DNA from: JACRCT01 sp049841135
GTDB lineage: Bacteria > Myxococcota > Myxococcia > Myxococcales > UBA5297
Length of the DNA: 64,000 bases
Direction: 5' to 3'
NCBI GenBank assembly: GCA_049841135.1
Contig: JASGHK010000007.1
Location: forward strand, 124,001 to 188,000
Below are positions 18,840 to 28,028 of this stretch, one piece after another; the first letter of the stretch is position 1, and each line of letters starts with the position of its first letter. The position numbers and the translations under genes were made by a program. Under the pieces are notes generated by a model. That model ran no database searches. It worked only from the letters and a program-made list of their open reading frames with translations, and was not told the DNA's origin.

Positions 18840-20143
18840 AGCTGCACCTGATCACCGCGGAAGGGGAGCGCACGCGCTGGATGCGCCGGGGCCGGCTCAT
18901 CCGGTTTCCGCAGCTGACCATGCCGCTCGTGGCCGCGCTGACCCCGGCCGGGGTCTTCGACGAGATCCACCACACCGACGAGATCGTCGACGAGGTGCGC
19001 TTCGACTGCGGCGACGATCTGGTGGGGATCACCGCCACGACCTGCGCCGCGCCGCACGCCTACGACCTCGCGGACGAGTTCCGGGCGCGCGGCGTGCGCG
19101 TGGTGCTGGGCGGTCCGCACCCGACGCTGATGCCCCAGGAGGCGAAGCAGCACGCGGACGCGGTCGTCGTTGGCGAGGCAGAGGAGGCCTGGCCGCGCCT
19201 GGTGCACGACTTCGCGAACGGCCGGCTCGCGCCCTTCTACCGCTCGAAGCAGGCGCCGAGCCTCGCCGGGCTGCCCTGGGCGCGGCGTGACCTCATCGCC
19301 GGCCGCAGCTACGGCCGCGGGGTCGTCATCGCCACCCGCGGCTGCCCCCACCGCTGCGGCTACTGCATGCTGCGGCGCCTCTACCATCCGGGACAGCGCC
19401 GGCGGCCGGTGGAAGAAGTCGTGGCCGAAGTCGAGAGCATCCGCGAGAGGGCGGTCATCTTCTGGGACGACAACCTCACGGCCGACAGGGACTATGCGCG
19501 CCGCCTGTTCCGGGCCCTGGCTCCGCTCAAGAAGTGGTGGACGAGCCAGGCGACGCTGGACCTCGCCGACGACCCGGGGCTCCTGGCGCTGGCCGCCGAG
19601 AGCGGCTGCGAGGCGCTCTTCGCAGGCCTCGAGTCGGTCAACGCGGCGAGCCTGGCGGAGACGCACAAGGGCTTCAACCAGCCGCGCCGCTACCGCGAGG
19701 CCATCCGACGCTTCCACGAAGCCGGCATCGCGGTGCAGGCCGGGGTGGTCTTCGGCTTCGACCACGACGACCCGAGCGTCTTCGCGCGGACCGTCGAGGC
19801 GCTGGAGGCGGCCGCGGTGGACGTGGCCTCCATCGGCAGCCTCACGCCGTTCCCGGGTACCGAGCTCTTCCGCCGGCTCGAGCGGGAAGGGCGGATCCTG
19901 ACCCGCGACTGGTCGCTCTACGACGCCCGCAGCGCGGTGGTCTTCCGGCCCCGGCGGATGAGCCCCGACGAGCTGCAGGCCGGGCTGGAGTGGGCGACGC
20001 GCCAGTTCTATTCGCTCGGCTCGATCGCCCGCCGGCTCGGCCATTCGCGGCAGGGCCTGTGGTGGAACCTGCCGCGCAACCTTGGCTACAAGCTAGCCTT
20101 CGAGAAGCTGGGCCTGCGGGGCTTCAACCCGGCCGCGGGCTGA
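18836..20143 (+). CDS. Radical SAM protein with N-terminal B12-binding-like domain
   Basis: The 435-aa protein starts at GTG 18836 (VKLHLITAEG), the usual opening of this class. An in-frame ATG at 18764 would add 24 unlikely residues. Residues ~1-130 form a Rossmann-like domain (LGGPHPTLMPQEA, VVGEAEEAWP) typical of B12-binding radical SAM enzymes, but the base-off motif DxHxxG is absent. The radical SAM core has C170, C174 and C177 in RGCPHRCGYC for the [4Fe-4S] cluster, and FWDDNLTADRDYARRL and GFDHDDPSVF downstream. A conserved C-terminal tail (~360-435) follows. Relatives are often called BchE/hopanoid-like, and the reaction cannot be told. An unusual translational overlap with a 15-codon ORF marks its start. 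Confidence 0.88.
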   Translation: MKLHLITAEGERTRWMRRGRLIRFPQLTMPLVAALTPAGVFDEIHHTDEIVDEVRFDCGDDLVGITATTCAAPHAYDLADEFRARGVRVVLGGPHPTLMPQEAKQHADAVVVGEAEEAWPRLVHDFANGRLAPFYRSKQAPSLAGLPWARRDLIAGRSYGRGVVIATRGCPHRCGYCMLRRLYHPGQRRRPVEEVVAEVESIRERAVIFWDDNLTADRDYARRLFRALAPLKKWWTSQATLDLADDPGLLALAAESGCEALFAGLESVNAASLAETHKGFNQPRRYREAIRRFHEAGIAVQAGVVFGFDHDDPSVFARTVEALEAAAVDVASIGSLTPFPGTELFRRLEREGRILTRDWSLYDARSAVVFRPRRMSPDELQAGLEWATRQFYSLGSIARRLGHSRQGLWWNLPRNLGYKLAFEKLGLRGFNPAAG

Positions 20144-20229
20144 CCGGGGCGCCCGCTGCCGGAGACGAAGGTGGACGAAGCCGACGTGGTCGGAATAGCC
20201 TCCGCGCCTTCTTTGGAGGTGCCGCACCC

Positions 20230-20589
20230 ATGGCTGAGTCCGCGATCGAGCTGACGCTGGAAGGAACCCTCGGAGCCTTCTTCTTCGCCGGAGTGACCGA
20301 GCCCGGCCTGCTCAGCAATTGGGACACCGTCATCGACGTCGACGGGGAGCGCCACGTCCTCCACGGCGGCACCCACCACCGTGTCGCCGTCAGCCCCGGA
20401 CCGCACAAGGTGCAGGTCTACTTCTACGGCCGCAAGTTCCAGAAGGCGTTCGGGCTGCTGAAGATCAAGGTGGGTTGCCAGACGATGAACATCGACGTCG
20501 TCCCCGGCGGCACGATGCGCATGTGCTACCGCGCCAGCTACGGCTGGCAGCTGTTCGGCTCCGGCGCGAGCCTCACCGAGCACGCCTGA
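20230..20589 (+). CDS. Small beta-rich protein of unknown function
   Basis: ATG 20230 has GGAGG at 20215-20219, 10 nt upstream. The 119-aa product has no signal peptide. Its sequence alternates hydrophobic and polar residues and carries an H-PGPHKVQVYFYG segment followed by a VPGGTMRMCYRAS segment. This resembles small bacterial beta-sandwich proteins in which a PPG-H-V-V-F pattern recurs, but I cannot name a family. It lies 86 nt after the radical SAM gene on the same strand and 50 nt before the DUF3142 gene. TAGCCT near 20195 could be a -10 box of its own promoter. Confidence 0.65.
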   Translation: MAESAIELTLEGTLGAFFFAGVTEPGLLSNWDTVIDVDGERHVLHGGTHHRVAVSPGPHKVQVYFYGRKFQKAFGLLKIKVGCQTMNIDVVPGGTMRMCYRASYGWQLFGSGASLTEHA

Positions 20590-20639
20590 CGACCGGCCGG
20601 CTTCTTGACTCTGCAGGCAGCCCGGCAAACCATCGATCC

Positions 20640-21755
20640 GTGACCATTTACCGCCTGCCCGGTGGGGCGCTGCTCGGTGCGGCGCTTCTCCTGGCTTGCC
20701 GCCCCGACGCCATGCCGCGCGCGCCGCTGACGCACGAGGCGTACGTGTGGCAACGGCTGTGGACTCCGGAGGTCTCGGCCGCGGTCCGCGAGGCGCCGCC
20801 CGAGCTCGCCGCGCTCCATGTCCTGGCCCGTGAGCGCTCGGGCGCTGGCCGCTCGCCGACCGACGTGCCGGTGGACCTCGAGGCGCTGAAGGCGGCGAAT
20901 CGCGAGCTGGTGGCGGTGATGCGCGTCGGGGGCACGGCGCCGCTCGAGGACGTCGGCCTGGGCGAGCTCGCCGCGATCGCGCGGGGCTGGCGGGCCGCGG
21001 GCCTTCGAGTCCGAGCCCTCGAGGTCGACCACGACTGCGCTACCGAGAAGCTCCCCGGCTATGCCGACTGGCTCGCGCGCGAAAAGGCCCGGGTGCCGGA
21101 CTTCCGGGTAGGCATCACCGCGCTGCCAACCTGGGCCGCTGCGAATGACGACGTCTCGCGCCTCGCCTCGGTCGCCGACGAGGTCGTCCTGCAAGTCCAC
21201 GCCGTGAAGGCGCCCTCGCTCTTCGAGGTGGAGTCCGCGCTGCGCTGGGCCGAGGCGTGGTCCAAGGCGACCGGCCAGCCGTTCCGCCTCGCGCTGCCGA
21301 CCTACCGGGTGAAGCTGCGCGACGGGAAGACGCTGGAGTCGGATCCGGTGAAGGTGGCCTCGCTGCTCGCTTCGCTCTCGAGCCGGCCCGCGGCGAACGT
21401 GGCTGGTGTCGCCTGGTTCCGGCTCGGCAACCCGGGCGATGCGACCTCGTGGAGCGCCAAGACGCTCACCGCCGTCCTGCGCGGCGAGGCGCTGACGCCG
21501 CGGGTCGAGACCCGGCTGCTCGAGTCGGCGCCGGGCGCGGTCGATCTGGAGATCGTCAACGTCGGGACCGTGGACGCGCGCGGGCCGCAGCGCATCGCGC
21601 TCGAAGGTTCCGTGGACCTGGTGGAAGGCGTCCGCGGCTGCCGCGGGCGCGAGAACGCCCTCGAATGCACCGTGCCGGAGTTGCTGCGCGCCGGCGAGGC
21701 CGTGGTGGTCGGCTTCGCCCGCGGGAAGGAGATCCGTCTTGCTGATGCGCATTAG
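20640..21755 (+). CDS. DUF3142-domain lipoprotein
   Basis: GTG 20640 starts a lipoprotein signal (VTIYRLPGGALLGAALLLAC, lipobox LLAC). The 371-aa product matches the DUF3142 pattern as I remember it: AYVWQRLWTPEVSAAVREA near the start, then a TIM-barrel-like series (LRVRALEVDHDC, FRVGITALPTWAA, DEVVLQVHAVKAP, FRLALPTY). This is reminiscent of glycoside-hydrolase-like barrels, but no catalytic residues are established. A C-terminal beta domain follows (ALTPRVETRLLESAPGAVDL). The next gene overlaps its 3' end by 17 nt, so the two are translationally coupled. Confidence 0.8.
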   Translation: MTIYRLPGGALLGAALLLACRPDAMPRAPLTHEAYVWQRLWTPEVSAAVREAPPELAALHVLARERSGAGRSPTDVPVDLEALKAANRELVAVMRVGGTAPLEDVGLGELAAIARGWRAAGLRVRALEVDHDCATEKLPGYADWLAREKARVPDFRVGITALPTWAAANDDVSRLASVADEVVLQVHAVKAPSLFEVESALRWAEAWSKATGQPFRLALPTYRVKLRDGKTLESDPVKVASLLASLSSRPAANVAGVAWFRLGNPGDATSWSAKTLTAVLRGEALTPRVETRLLESAPGAVDLEIVNVGTVDARGPQRIALEGSVDLVEGVRGCRGRENALECTVPELLRAGEAVVVGFARGKEIRLADAH

Positions 21756-23808
21756 CCTGGCTCTCGCAGTGGTCGTCCCCGCCGTCCTCGCCATGCCGCG
21801 GCCGGCGCGGGCATGCGGGCCAGACTTCCCGGTGGAGGCGCTCTCCGCCCGCGAGGCGACCTTGGCCGAGCTGCCCGACGGCGTCTTCAGCCAGGAGGCC
21901 AAGACCCTGGTGCCCAGGCCCGAGGAGCCCTTCAAGGCGGTCGACGCGACCGCGGAGCCCGTCGACGCGCGCGACGGCGGCGGCGAGAAGGAGCGCTCGC
22001 TCTACCGGGAAGGCGTGCGGCTCATCAAGGTCTCGGCCAAGCCCAAGGAGATCGAGAAGGCGTTCCAGGAGGTCCTCGACCTGCCGGAGGCCGAGCGCAA
22101 GCACTTCGGGCCGATGGCGGCCTACACGCTCGCGCGCATCGGCAACAAGAAGAAGTCCGCCGAGCGGCTGGCGATGGTGCGCGAGCTGGTGAAGAAGGGC
22201 GCCGACGACCCGCTGGGCCTGGCGGTCGCCAGCTACGGCGAGGAGGCCAAGGTGCTGCTGGTCGCGGGCAAGGACGCAGCGGCGGTCAAGCTCTACGCCA
22301 CGCAGGCCGCGTTCGGCAGCAAGAGCGGCATCACGTCGCTCCTTCAGGTGGCGCGCGCCCTGGCCAACGACGAGGCGCGGCTCAAGAAGGCGGTCGGCGA
22401 TCCGCTCGTGCAGAGCCTGCTCACCACTTGGATGTGGACGCGCTCGACCGAGGTGCCCGAAGGGCTGTACACGACGCTCGCGGCGCTGCCCTCGGTCGCG
22501 GGAGCCGACCGGCTGGCGGCGGGGGCCTGGCGCGCCGGGAAGTTCGACCTGGCCGGGCAGTTCGCCGCCAAGGAGAAGACGCCGCTCGCGCTCTGGGTGC
22601 AGGCGAAGGTCGCGCTGCGCAAGGGCGACCAGGCCGCCGCCGAGGCGCTGCTCTCGGACGCTGCCCGCGGCTATCCGGCCGGCGAGGACTGGCAAGGCGC
22701 CAAGTGGATGCCGCGCGAGCGGATCGAGTCCGAGCTGACCATCCTGGCGCTCGCCAGGGGCGACTTCGCCGCGGCCATGAAGAACGCCTTCGACAGCTGC
22801 TCCTGGCCGGACATCGCCTACCTCGCCGAGCGGGTGCTCAGCCTGGAGGAGCTGCGCGAGATGGTGGAGAAGCGCCGCGGCCTGCCCGGGCAGATGTGCC
22901 GCACCGCGCCGATCAAGGAGAGCGAGGAAGGCTTCCCGGGCTCGGAGTTCGTCCCCAGGAACATGGATGCCTCGCTGCGCGCGCTGCTGGCGCGGCGGAT
23001 GATGCGCGCCGGCCGCGACGACGCCCGCGCGCTGTTCGAGAACCCGAAGGCGATGAAGGCGGCGACCGACTACCTCAAGGCGATGGACCGCGCGAGCGGC
23101 GGCCAGGGAGTGGACAAGGCCGAGGCCCTCTTCGACGCCGCGAAGATCGTCCGCGTCTCCGGTCTGGAGCTGTTCGGCACCGAGGTCGCTCCCGACTGGG
23201 CCTTGGTGGAAGCGGCCTATGACGTCGACAAGCTGCAGGACCGGCCGGCGAACTCGCCGCCCCAGAAGATCCCCGAGGCCGAGGCCAAGCGCGTCGCCGA
23301 GAACGCCCCGAAGAAGCCGATGCGCTACCACTACCGCTCGCTTGCCGCGGACCTGGCCGAGCAGGCGGCGAGCCTCCTGCCTCCGCGCAGTCAGGCCTAC
23401 GCGGCGACCATGTGCCACGCGGCGCGCTTCGTGCGCTCCTCCGACCCCGCGAAGTTCAAGGCGCTCTTCCGCACCTACCAGCAGAACGGCCCGTTCCTGA
23501 AGAAGACCTTCGCCAAGAGCTTCGGCTACACCTGCCCCGACCCGAAGTTCATCGACGTGCGCCACCCGAAGAAGCCGGTGGAGAAGCCGTTCCTCAAGCG
23601 CTACCGCAAGCGGACCCTGGCGGCGGCCGGAGGCGGCATCCTCGTGGTGGTGGTCGGCCTGGCCGCGGTCGTCGTCAGCCGCCTGCCCAAGCGCGAAGAC
23701 GACGGCAAGAAGGGCGGCAAAGGCAAGGGCAAGGACGACGATCGGCCGAAGTCCAAGCCGCCGCCGCCCGGGCGCGTGAGCGCGCCGTACCAGCGACCGG
23801 GGAAGTGA
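21739..23808 (+). CDS. Exported helical-repeat protein with C-terminal membrane anchor
   Basis: The 689-aa product starts with a signal peptide ending ...MPRPARA, followed by CGPDFP, a beginning I associate with a family of unknown secreted proteins that neighbour DUF3142 genes. TTG 21739 is preferred because AAGGAG lies 7 nt before it; ATG 21745 is 13 nt away. The body is alpha-helical and repeat-like (FGPMAAYTLARIGNKKKSAERL, LAVASYGEEAKVLLVAGKDAAAVKL), consistent with TPR/SEL1-type superhelices. A single transmembrane helix (GGGILVVVVGLAAVVV) near residue 640 is followed by a Lys/Pro-rich tail. It is probably an envelope scaffold working with the DUF3142 protein, but this is inferred only from coupling. 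Confidence 0.75.
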   Translation: MLMRISLALAVVVPAVLAMPRPARACGPDFPVEALSAREATLAELPDGVFSQEAKTLVPRPEEPFKAVDATAEPVDARDGGGEKERSLYREGVRLIKVSAKPKEIEKAFQEVLDLPEAERKHFGPMAAYTLARIGNKKKSAERLAMVRELVKKGADDPLGLAVASYGEEAKVLLVAGKDAAAVKLYATQAAFGSKSGITSLLQVARALANDEARLKKAVGDPLVQSLLTTWMWTRSTEVPEGLYTTLAALPSVAGADRLAAGAWRAGKFDLAGQFAAKEKTPLALWVQAKVALRKGDQAAAEALLSDAARGYPAGEDWQGAKWMPRERIESELTILALARGDFAAAMKNAFDSCSWPDIAYLAERVLSLEELREMVEKRRGLPGQMCRTAPIKESEEGFPGSEFVPRNMDASLRALLARRMMRAGRDDARALFENPKAMKAATDYLKAMDRASGGQGVDKAEALFDAAKIVRVSGLELFGTEVAPDWALVEAAYDVDKLQDRPANSPPQKIPEAEAKRVAENAPKKPMRYHYRSLAADLAEQAASLLPPRSQAYAATMCHAARFVRSSDPAKFKALFRTYQQNGPFLKKTFAKSFGYTCPDPKFIDVRHPKKPVEKPFLKRYRKRTLAAAGGGILVVVVGLAAVVVSRLPKREDDGKKGGKGKGKDDDRPKSKPPPPGRVSAPYQRPGK

Positions 23809-23895
23809 GTCCCTCGACAGGCTCGGGGTGTCGGATGGGCGGGTCGGAAAGACCGAGCTCTGGCCCCTCGACAAGCTCGGGGTGACGCGTCGGTG
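23809..23895. repeat. Two copies of the HPELVEG-type intergenic repeat
   Basis: CCCTCGACAGGCTCGGGGTG (from 23812) and CCCTCGACAAGCTCGGGGTG (from 23868) are near-identical direct repeats 56 bp apart. Read on the minus strand they give RHPEPVEG and RHPELVEG, the hallmark of a widespread GC-rich intergenic repeat. They sit between the helical-repeat gene and the xanthine dehydrogenase operon. Confidence 0.65.
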
Positions 23896-24003
23896 CCCTT
23901 CCGGGAGTCGCCCCGGGCTTGTTGCGGCGTTGTATCCTCCTCACGCCGCGAGCCGGCCCGGCCTTCCCACGGGCGCCCGGCTCAGGCGTAAGGAGCACTG
24001 GCC

Positions 24004-25410
24004 TTGTTGAGCTTCATCCTGAACCAACGCGTCGTCCGGACCGAAGAGCGCCCGGGCATGGTGCTGTTGGAGTTCATCCGCGACGTCTCCTGCCTGTCCG
24101 GCACCAAGGAAGCCTGCCGCGAAGGCGAGTGCGGCGCCTGCACCGTGCTCGTGGGCAAGCGCGCCTCCGACGGCTCGGTCGCCTACAAGGCCGTGGCCTC
24201 GTGCCTGCTCCCGCTGGGCGACGTCGACGGCTGCCACGTGGTCACCGTCGAAGGCCTCGCCGGCAAGGACCTGACGCTGGTGCAGCAGCTCATCGTCGAG
24301 AAGAGCGCCTCGCAGTGCGGCTTCTGCACGCCGGGCATCGTGCTCTCGCTGACCGGCTTCTGCCTGGCGAGCCCCCAGCTCAGCTACGACGAGGCGCTCG
24401 ACGCCCTCGACGGAAACATCTGCCGCTGCACCGGCTACGTCGCCATCCGCAACGCGGCCAAGGCGCTGGCGGAGAAGGTCGCGAGCGCGCCCTCAGGCAA
24501 GAAGCGGCTGCAGGCGATGGTCGACCTGGGCGTCGTACCCGCCTGGTTCGGCGAGATCCCGGCCCAGCTGGGCAAGCTGCGCAAGGCCTCGGCCAAGGCG
24601 GGCAAGGACGCGGTCCTCGTCGCCGGCGGCACCGACCTCTTCGTGCAGAAGCCGGACAAGCTCCTGGAGAGCGAGCTGTGCTTCCTCTCGCGGCGCAAGG
24701 ACCTGCAGTACACGCGCGTCGACGGCGAGGTGCTGCGCATCGGCGGCGCGACGACCCTCGAGGACTTCCGCCGCAGCGAGGCGGTGAAGCAGCACTTCCC
24801 GCAGCTGGAGAAGGACTTCCTGCTCCACTCCTCGACCATCCTGCGCAACAAGGCGACGCTCGCCGGCAACGTGGTCAACGCCTCGCCCATCGGCGACGCG
24901 ACGATCATCCTCCTGGCGCTCGACGCGCGGCTGGTCCTCGAGGCCGAGGAGGGCAAGACCCGCGAGGTGCCGCTCTCGAAGTTCTTCCTGGGCTACAAGA
25001 AGGTCGACCTCGCCTGCGGCGAGCTGGTCAAGGAGATCGTGGTGCCGCTCCTGCCCAAGAACGCGCGCTACCACTTCGAGAAGGTCTCCAACCGCACCAT
25101 CCTGGACATCGCCGCGGTCAACACCGCGGTGCGCGTCACCTGCGCGGAGGACGGCACCATCGCCGAGCTGAAGGTCTCCGCCGGCGGCGTCGGCCCGACG
25201 CCGATGCTGGTCCCCGGCACCGAGGCCTTCCACGGCAGGAAGCCCGATGCGGCGACGGCCGACGCCATCGCCAAGGCGGCGATGGAGGCGGCGAGGCCCA
25301 TCGACGACATCCGCGGCTCTGCCGCCTACAAGAAGGCGCTCCTGGGGCAGCTCGTGCGGGCCCACTTCCTTGCTCCCGCTGCGGCGACGACGGCCGAGGT
25401 GTCGCGATGA
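24004..25410 (+). CDS. xdhA: Xanthine dehydrogenase, iron-sulfur/FAD subunit
   Basis: This 468-aa electron-transfer subunit has all cofactor sites. The plant-type [2Fe-2S] cluster uses C38, C43, C46 and C67. The second [2Fe-2S] cluster uses C105, C108, C140 and C142 (CGFC...ICRC). The FAD domain has VAGGTDLF (~206-213) and TLAGNVVNASPIGD, and there is a C-terminal CO-dehydrogenase-flavoprotein-like domain. It passes electrons from the Mo site of the partner subunit to NAD+. TTG 24004 is the start: AAGGAG lies 8 nt upstream and the next in-frame ATG would remove the FeS N-terminus. It is coupled to the next gene by an ATGA overlap. The enzyme acts in purine breakdown in the cytoplasm. Confidence 0.92.
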   Translation: MLSFILNQRVVRTEERPGMVLLEFIRDVSCLSGTKEACREGECGACTVLVGKRASDGSVAYKAVASCLLPLGDVDGCHVVTVEGLAGKDLTLVQQLIVEKSASQCGFCTPGIVLSLTGFCLASPQLSYDEALDALDGNICRCTGYVAIRNAAKALAEKVASAPSGKKRLQAMVDLGVVPAWFGEIPAQLGKLRKASAKAGKDAVLVAGGTDLFVQKPDKLLESELCFLSRRKDLQYTRVDGEVLRIGGATTLEDFRRSEAVKQHFPQLEKDFLLHSSTILRNKATLAGNVVNASPIGDATIILLALDARLVLEAEEGKTREVPLSKFFLGYKKVDLACGELVKEIVVPLLPKNARYHFEKVSNRTILDIAAVNTAVRVTCAEDGTIAELKVSAGGVGPTPMLVPGTEAFHGRKPDAATADAIAKAAMEAARPIDDIRGSAAYKKALLGQLVRAHFLAPAAATTAEVSR

Positions 25411-27674
25411 GAAACGACGACATGAAGATGCACGTGCGCGGGACCTCGCAGTTCGTCGACGACATCCCCGCGCCTCCGGGCTGCCTGCACGCCGCGCTCT
25501 TCACCTCGCCGGTGTCCAAGGGGCGTATCAAGTCCATCGATGTCGCGAAGGCCAAGGCGGCGCCGGGCGTGGTCGCGGTGCTCACGCACCAGGACGTGCC
25601 GGGCCTCAACCAGGTCGGCCACATCTTCAAGGACCAGCCGCTCTTCGCCTTCGACGCCGTCGAGTACATCGGCCAGCCGATCGCGCTGGTGGTGGCCGAG
25701 TCGCCGCGGCTCGCACGGCGCGCGGTGAAGCTGTGCGAAGCGGAGATCGAGAAGCTCGTGCCCGTGCTCGATCCGCGCGAGGCGGCGGCGAAGGGGATGC
25801 TGCACGGCTCCAAGCGCGTCCTCGTCAATGGCGACCCGGACGGCGCGTTCGGCCGGTGCAAGCACGTCGTCCAGGGCAGGCTCGCGAGCGGCCCGCAGGA
25901 GCACTTCTACTTCGAGACGCAGCGCGCGCTGGCCCTGCCCGGCGAGCACGACACCATCAAGGTCTGCGCCAGCGCCCAAGCGCCGGGGGCGTTCCACCAC
26001 CACATCGCCGAGGTGCTCGGCATCCCGATGCACAAGGTCGAGCTGGACATCCGGCGGCTCGGCGGCGGCTTCGGCGGCAAGGAGTCGACCGCGGTCTGGG
26101 TGGTCGCGCCGGCGGTGGCGGCGTTCCTGCTCAAGAAGCCGGTCAAGCTCGTCCTCGAGCGCAACGAGGACATCGCCACCACCGGCAAGCGGCACGCCTA
26201 CGAGTACGACTACAAGATCGGCCTGGACGAGGAGGGCCGGATCCAGGCCTACGAGGTGACGCTCTACCAGCACGCCGGGGCCTGCGCGGACATCTCCACT
26301 GCGGTGCTCGGGCGCAGCTTCCTGCACGCCTCCGGTAGCTACCGCATCCCCAACATCCGCATCACCGGGATGAGCTGCCGCACCAACCTCCCGCCCAACA
26401 ACGCCTTCCGTGGCTTCGGCGTGCCCCAGGGCACCTTCGCCATCGAGTCGGCGCTCGCCCGCGCGGCGGAGGTGGTGGGCCTCTCCGCGGTCGAGCTCAA
26501 GAAGCGCAACCTGCTTTCGGACGGCGACAGCCTGCCGTACGGGATGAAGCTCGAGAAGGTGAACGCCCACCGCTGCTGGGACGCGCTCGACCGGAACGTC
26601 GACCTCGCGAAGCGGCAGGCGGAGGTGGCCGAGTACAACCGGACTCACGCCGAGACCAAGAAGGGCCTCGGGCTCGTGCCGGTCTGCTTCGGCATCAGCT
26701 TCGCGCAGACCGCACTCAATCAGGCGAGCTCACTCGTCAACCTGTACGTCGACGGCACCGTCTCGGTGAGCACCGGCGCGGTGGAGATGGGGCAGGGCGT
26801 CAACACCAAGATCCAGCTCATCGCCGCCAAGACGCTGGGCATCAAGCCGGACAAGGTGCGCGTCGATACCACCAACACCTCGCGCATCCCCAACGCCTCG
26901 CCGACGTCGGCCTCCACGGGCGCGGACCTGAACGGCATGGCGACGCAGACCGCCTGCCAGAAGCTCTACGCGCGGCTACAGTCCTTCATGGCCCAGCGCG
27001 CCGTGATCCTGAAGGAGTTGAAGAATGCGGATCCGAACGAGATAGCAATCCGCGACGAGGTGATCTACGTCGGCGGCGAGAAGGTGGACCTCTCCTGGGA
27101 GGCGCTGGTCAAGGCGGCGCAGTGGGCCCGCGTCGACCTGGGCGAGCACGCGTTCTACGCGACGCCCGACCTGCACTATGACCTGGCCACCGAGCGCGGC
27201 CGCCCATTCGCCTACTACGCCTACGGCACCTCGCTGACCGAAGTGCTCCTCGACGTCGTACGCGGCACGTACACGATCGAGGCGGTGGACGTGGTGCACG
27301 ACGTCGGCATGCCGATCAGCGAAGAGGTGGATCGCGGGCAGGTCGAGGGCGCGGTGGTGCAGGGCATCGGCTGGGCCACGCTCGAGCAGATCCGCTACGG
27401 CGCGGACGGCAAGGTCCTCACCGGCGTGAACGCCTACAAGGTCCCGGACCTCAAGTTCGTGCCCAAGCGCTTCGGGGTGACGCTGCTGCCGGACTCGAAC
27501 AACCCGTTCGCCGTCTTCAACTCCAAGGCGGTGGGCGAGCCTCCGTTCGTGCACGGGCTCGGGGCGTACTTCGCGGTGCTGGAGGCGCTGCGCAGCGTCC
27601 GCAAGGACCGCCCGCTGCCGTCGCTGCCGGTGACGCCGGAGAAGGCGTTCATGTACCTGCACGGCGAGGGGTAG
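25407..27674 (+). CDS. xdhB: Xanthine dehydrogenase, molybdopterin-binding subunit
   Basis: The 755-aa catalytic subunit oxidises hypoxanthine and xanthine to urate at a molybdenum cofactor. The substrate-binding residues of bovine xanthine oxidase have counterparts: the Glu of GGGFGGKE (Glu226) and the Arg of NNAFRGFG (Arg335). The catalytic Glu is in VGEPPFVHG (Glu711). Other conserved stretches are VEMGQGVNTK and NASPTSASTGADLNG. These favour true xanthine dehydrogenase over aldehyde oxidase. It overlaps xdhA by 4 nt. No XdhC-type Mo-cofactor insertion gene is in the window. Confidence 0.93.
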   Translation: MRNDDMKMHVRGTSQFVDDIPAPPGCLHAALFTSPVSKGRIKSIDVAKAKAAPGVVAVLTHQDVPGLNQVGHIFKDQPLFAFDAVEYIGQPIALVVAESPRLARRAVKLCEAEIEKLVPVLDPREAAAKGMLHGSKRVLVNGDPDGAFGRCKHVVQGRLASGPQEHFYFETQRALALPGEHDTIKVCASAQAPGAFHHHIAEVLGIPMHKVELDIRRLGGGFGGKESTAVWVVAPAVAAFLLKKPVKLVLERNEDIATTGKRHAYEYDYKIGLDEEGRIQAYEVTLYQHAGACADISTAVLGRSFLHASGSYRIPNIRITGMSCRTNLPPNNAFRGFGVPQGTFAIESALARAAEVVGLSAVELKKRNLLSDGDSLPYGMKLEKVNAHRCWDALDRNVDLAKRQAEVAEYNRTHAETKKGLGLVPVCFGISFAQTALNQASSLVNLYVDGTVSVSTGAVEMGQGVNTKIQLIAAKTLGIKPDKVRVDTTNTSRIPNASPTSASTGADLNGMATQTACQKLYARLQSFMAQRAVILKELKNADPNEIAIRDEVIYVGGEKVDLSWEALVKAAQWARVDLGEHAFYATPDLHYDLATERGRPFAYYAYGTSLTEVLLDVVRGTYTIEAVDVVHDVGMPISEEVDRGQVEGAVVQGIGWATLEQIRYGADGKVLTGVNAYKVPDLKFVPKRFGVTLLPDSNNPFAVFNSKAVGEPPFVHGLGAYFAVLEALRSVRKDRPLPSLPVTPEKAFMYLHGEG

Positions 27675-27687
27675 CCTTCGCCCAGAG

Positions 27688-27894
27688 TCAACGGCGGCGT
27701 CGTCTCTTGGGACGGTGGCCGGGTGCAGGCTCATCATCAACGTCGAGGCGGCGTGCGGCCTGGGAGGAAGCAACAGCGATGGCGTCTGTCTCGAGGCGCT
27801 CCTCGGCGCTCTGGCAGCGGTAGTAGGCCTCCACCTCGTCCGCGAGCGCTCTCTCGGCAACTGGGCATTTCGCACGTTTTCGCATCAGCCACAT
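27688..27894 (-). CDS. Possible small basic protein (68 aa)
   Basis: An ORF convergent with xdhB encodes a 68-aa protein beginning MWLMRKRAKCPVAERALADE and ending in a run of Lys/Arg. Its composition (two Cys, charged helix VEAYYRCQSAEERLE) is protein-like. The only strong GGAGG is 14 nt upstream of ATG 27894, and ATG 27885 is an alternative. It is the only candidate in the 354-bp gap between xdhB and the Ntn-hydrolase gene. No relative is recognised. Confidence 0.35.
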   Translation of the reverse strand: MWLMRKRAKCPVAERALADEVEAYYRCQSAEERLETDAIAVASSQAARRLDVDDEPAPGHRPKRRRRR

Positions 27895-28028
27895 CCTGCT
27901 CACCGCTCGACCTCCGGACAACCGGTGCAAGCAGTGCCTGCCGCCCGGGCTCTCCTTCATGACGCTCCGCCAGCATGCGAGTTGGTGGCATTCTCCCGAA
28001 GCGGAACGACCGCCCCTGGAGGATCGCC

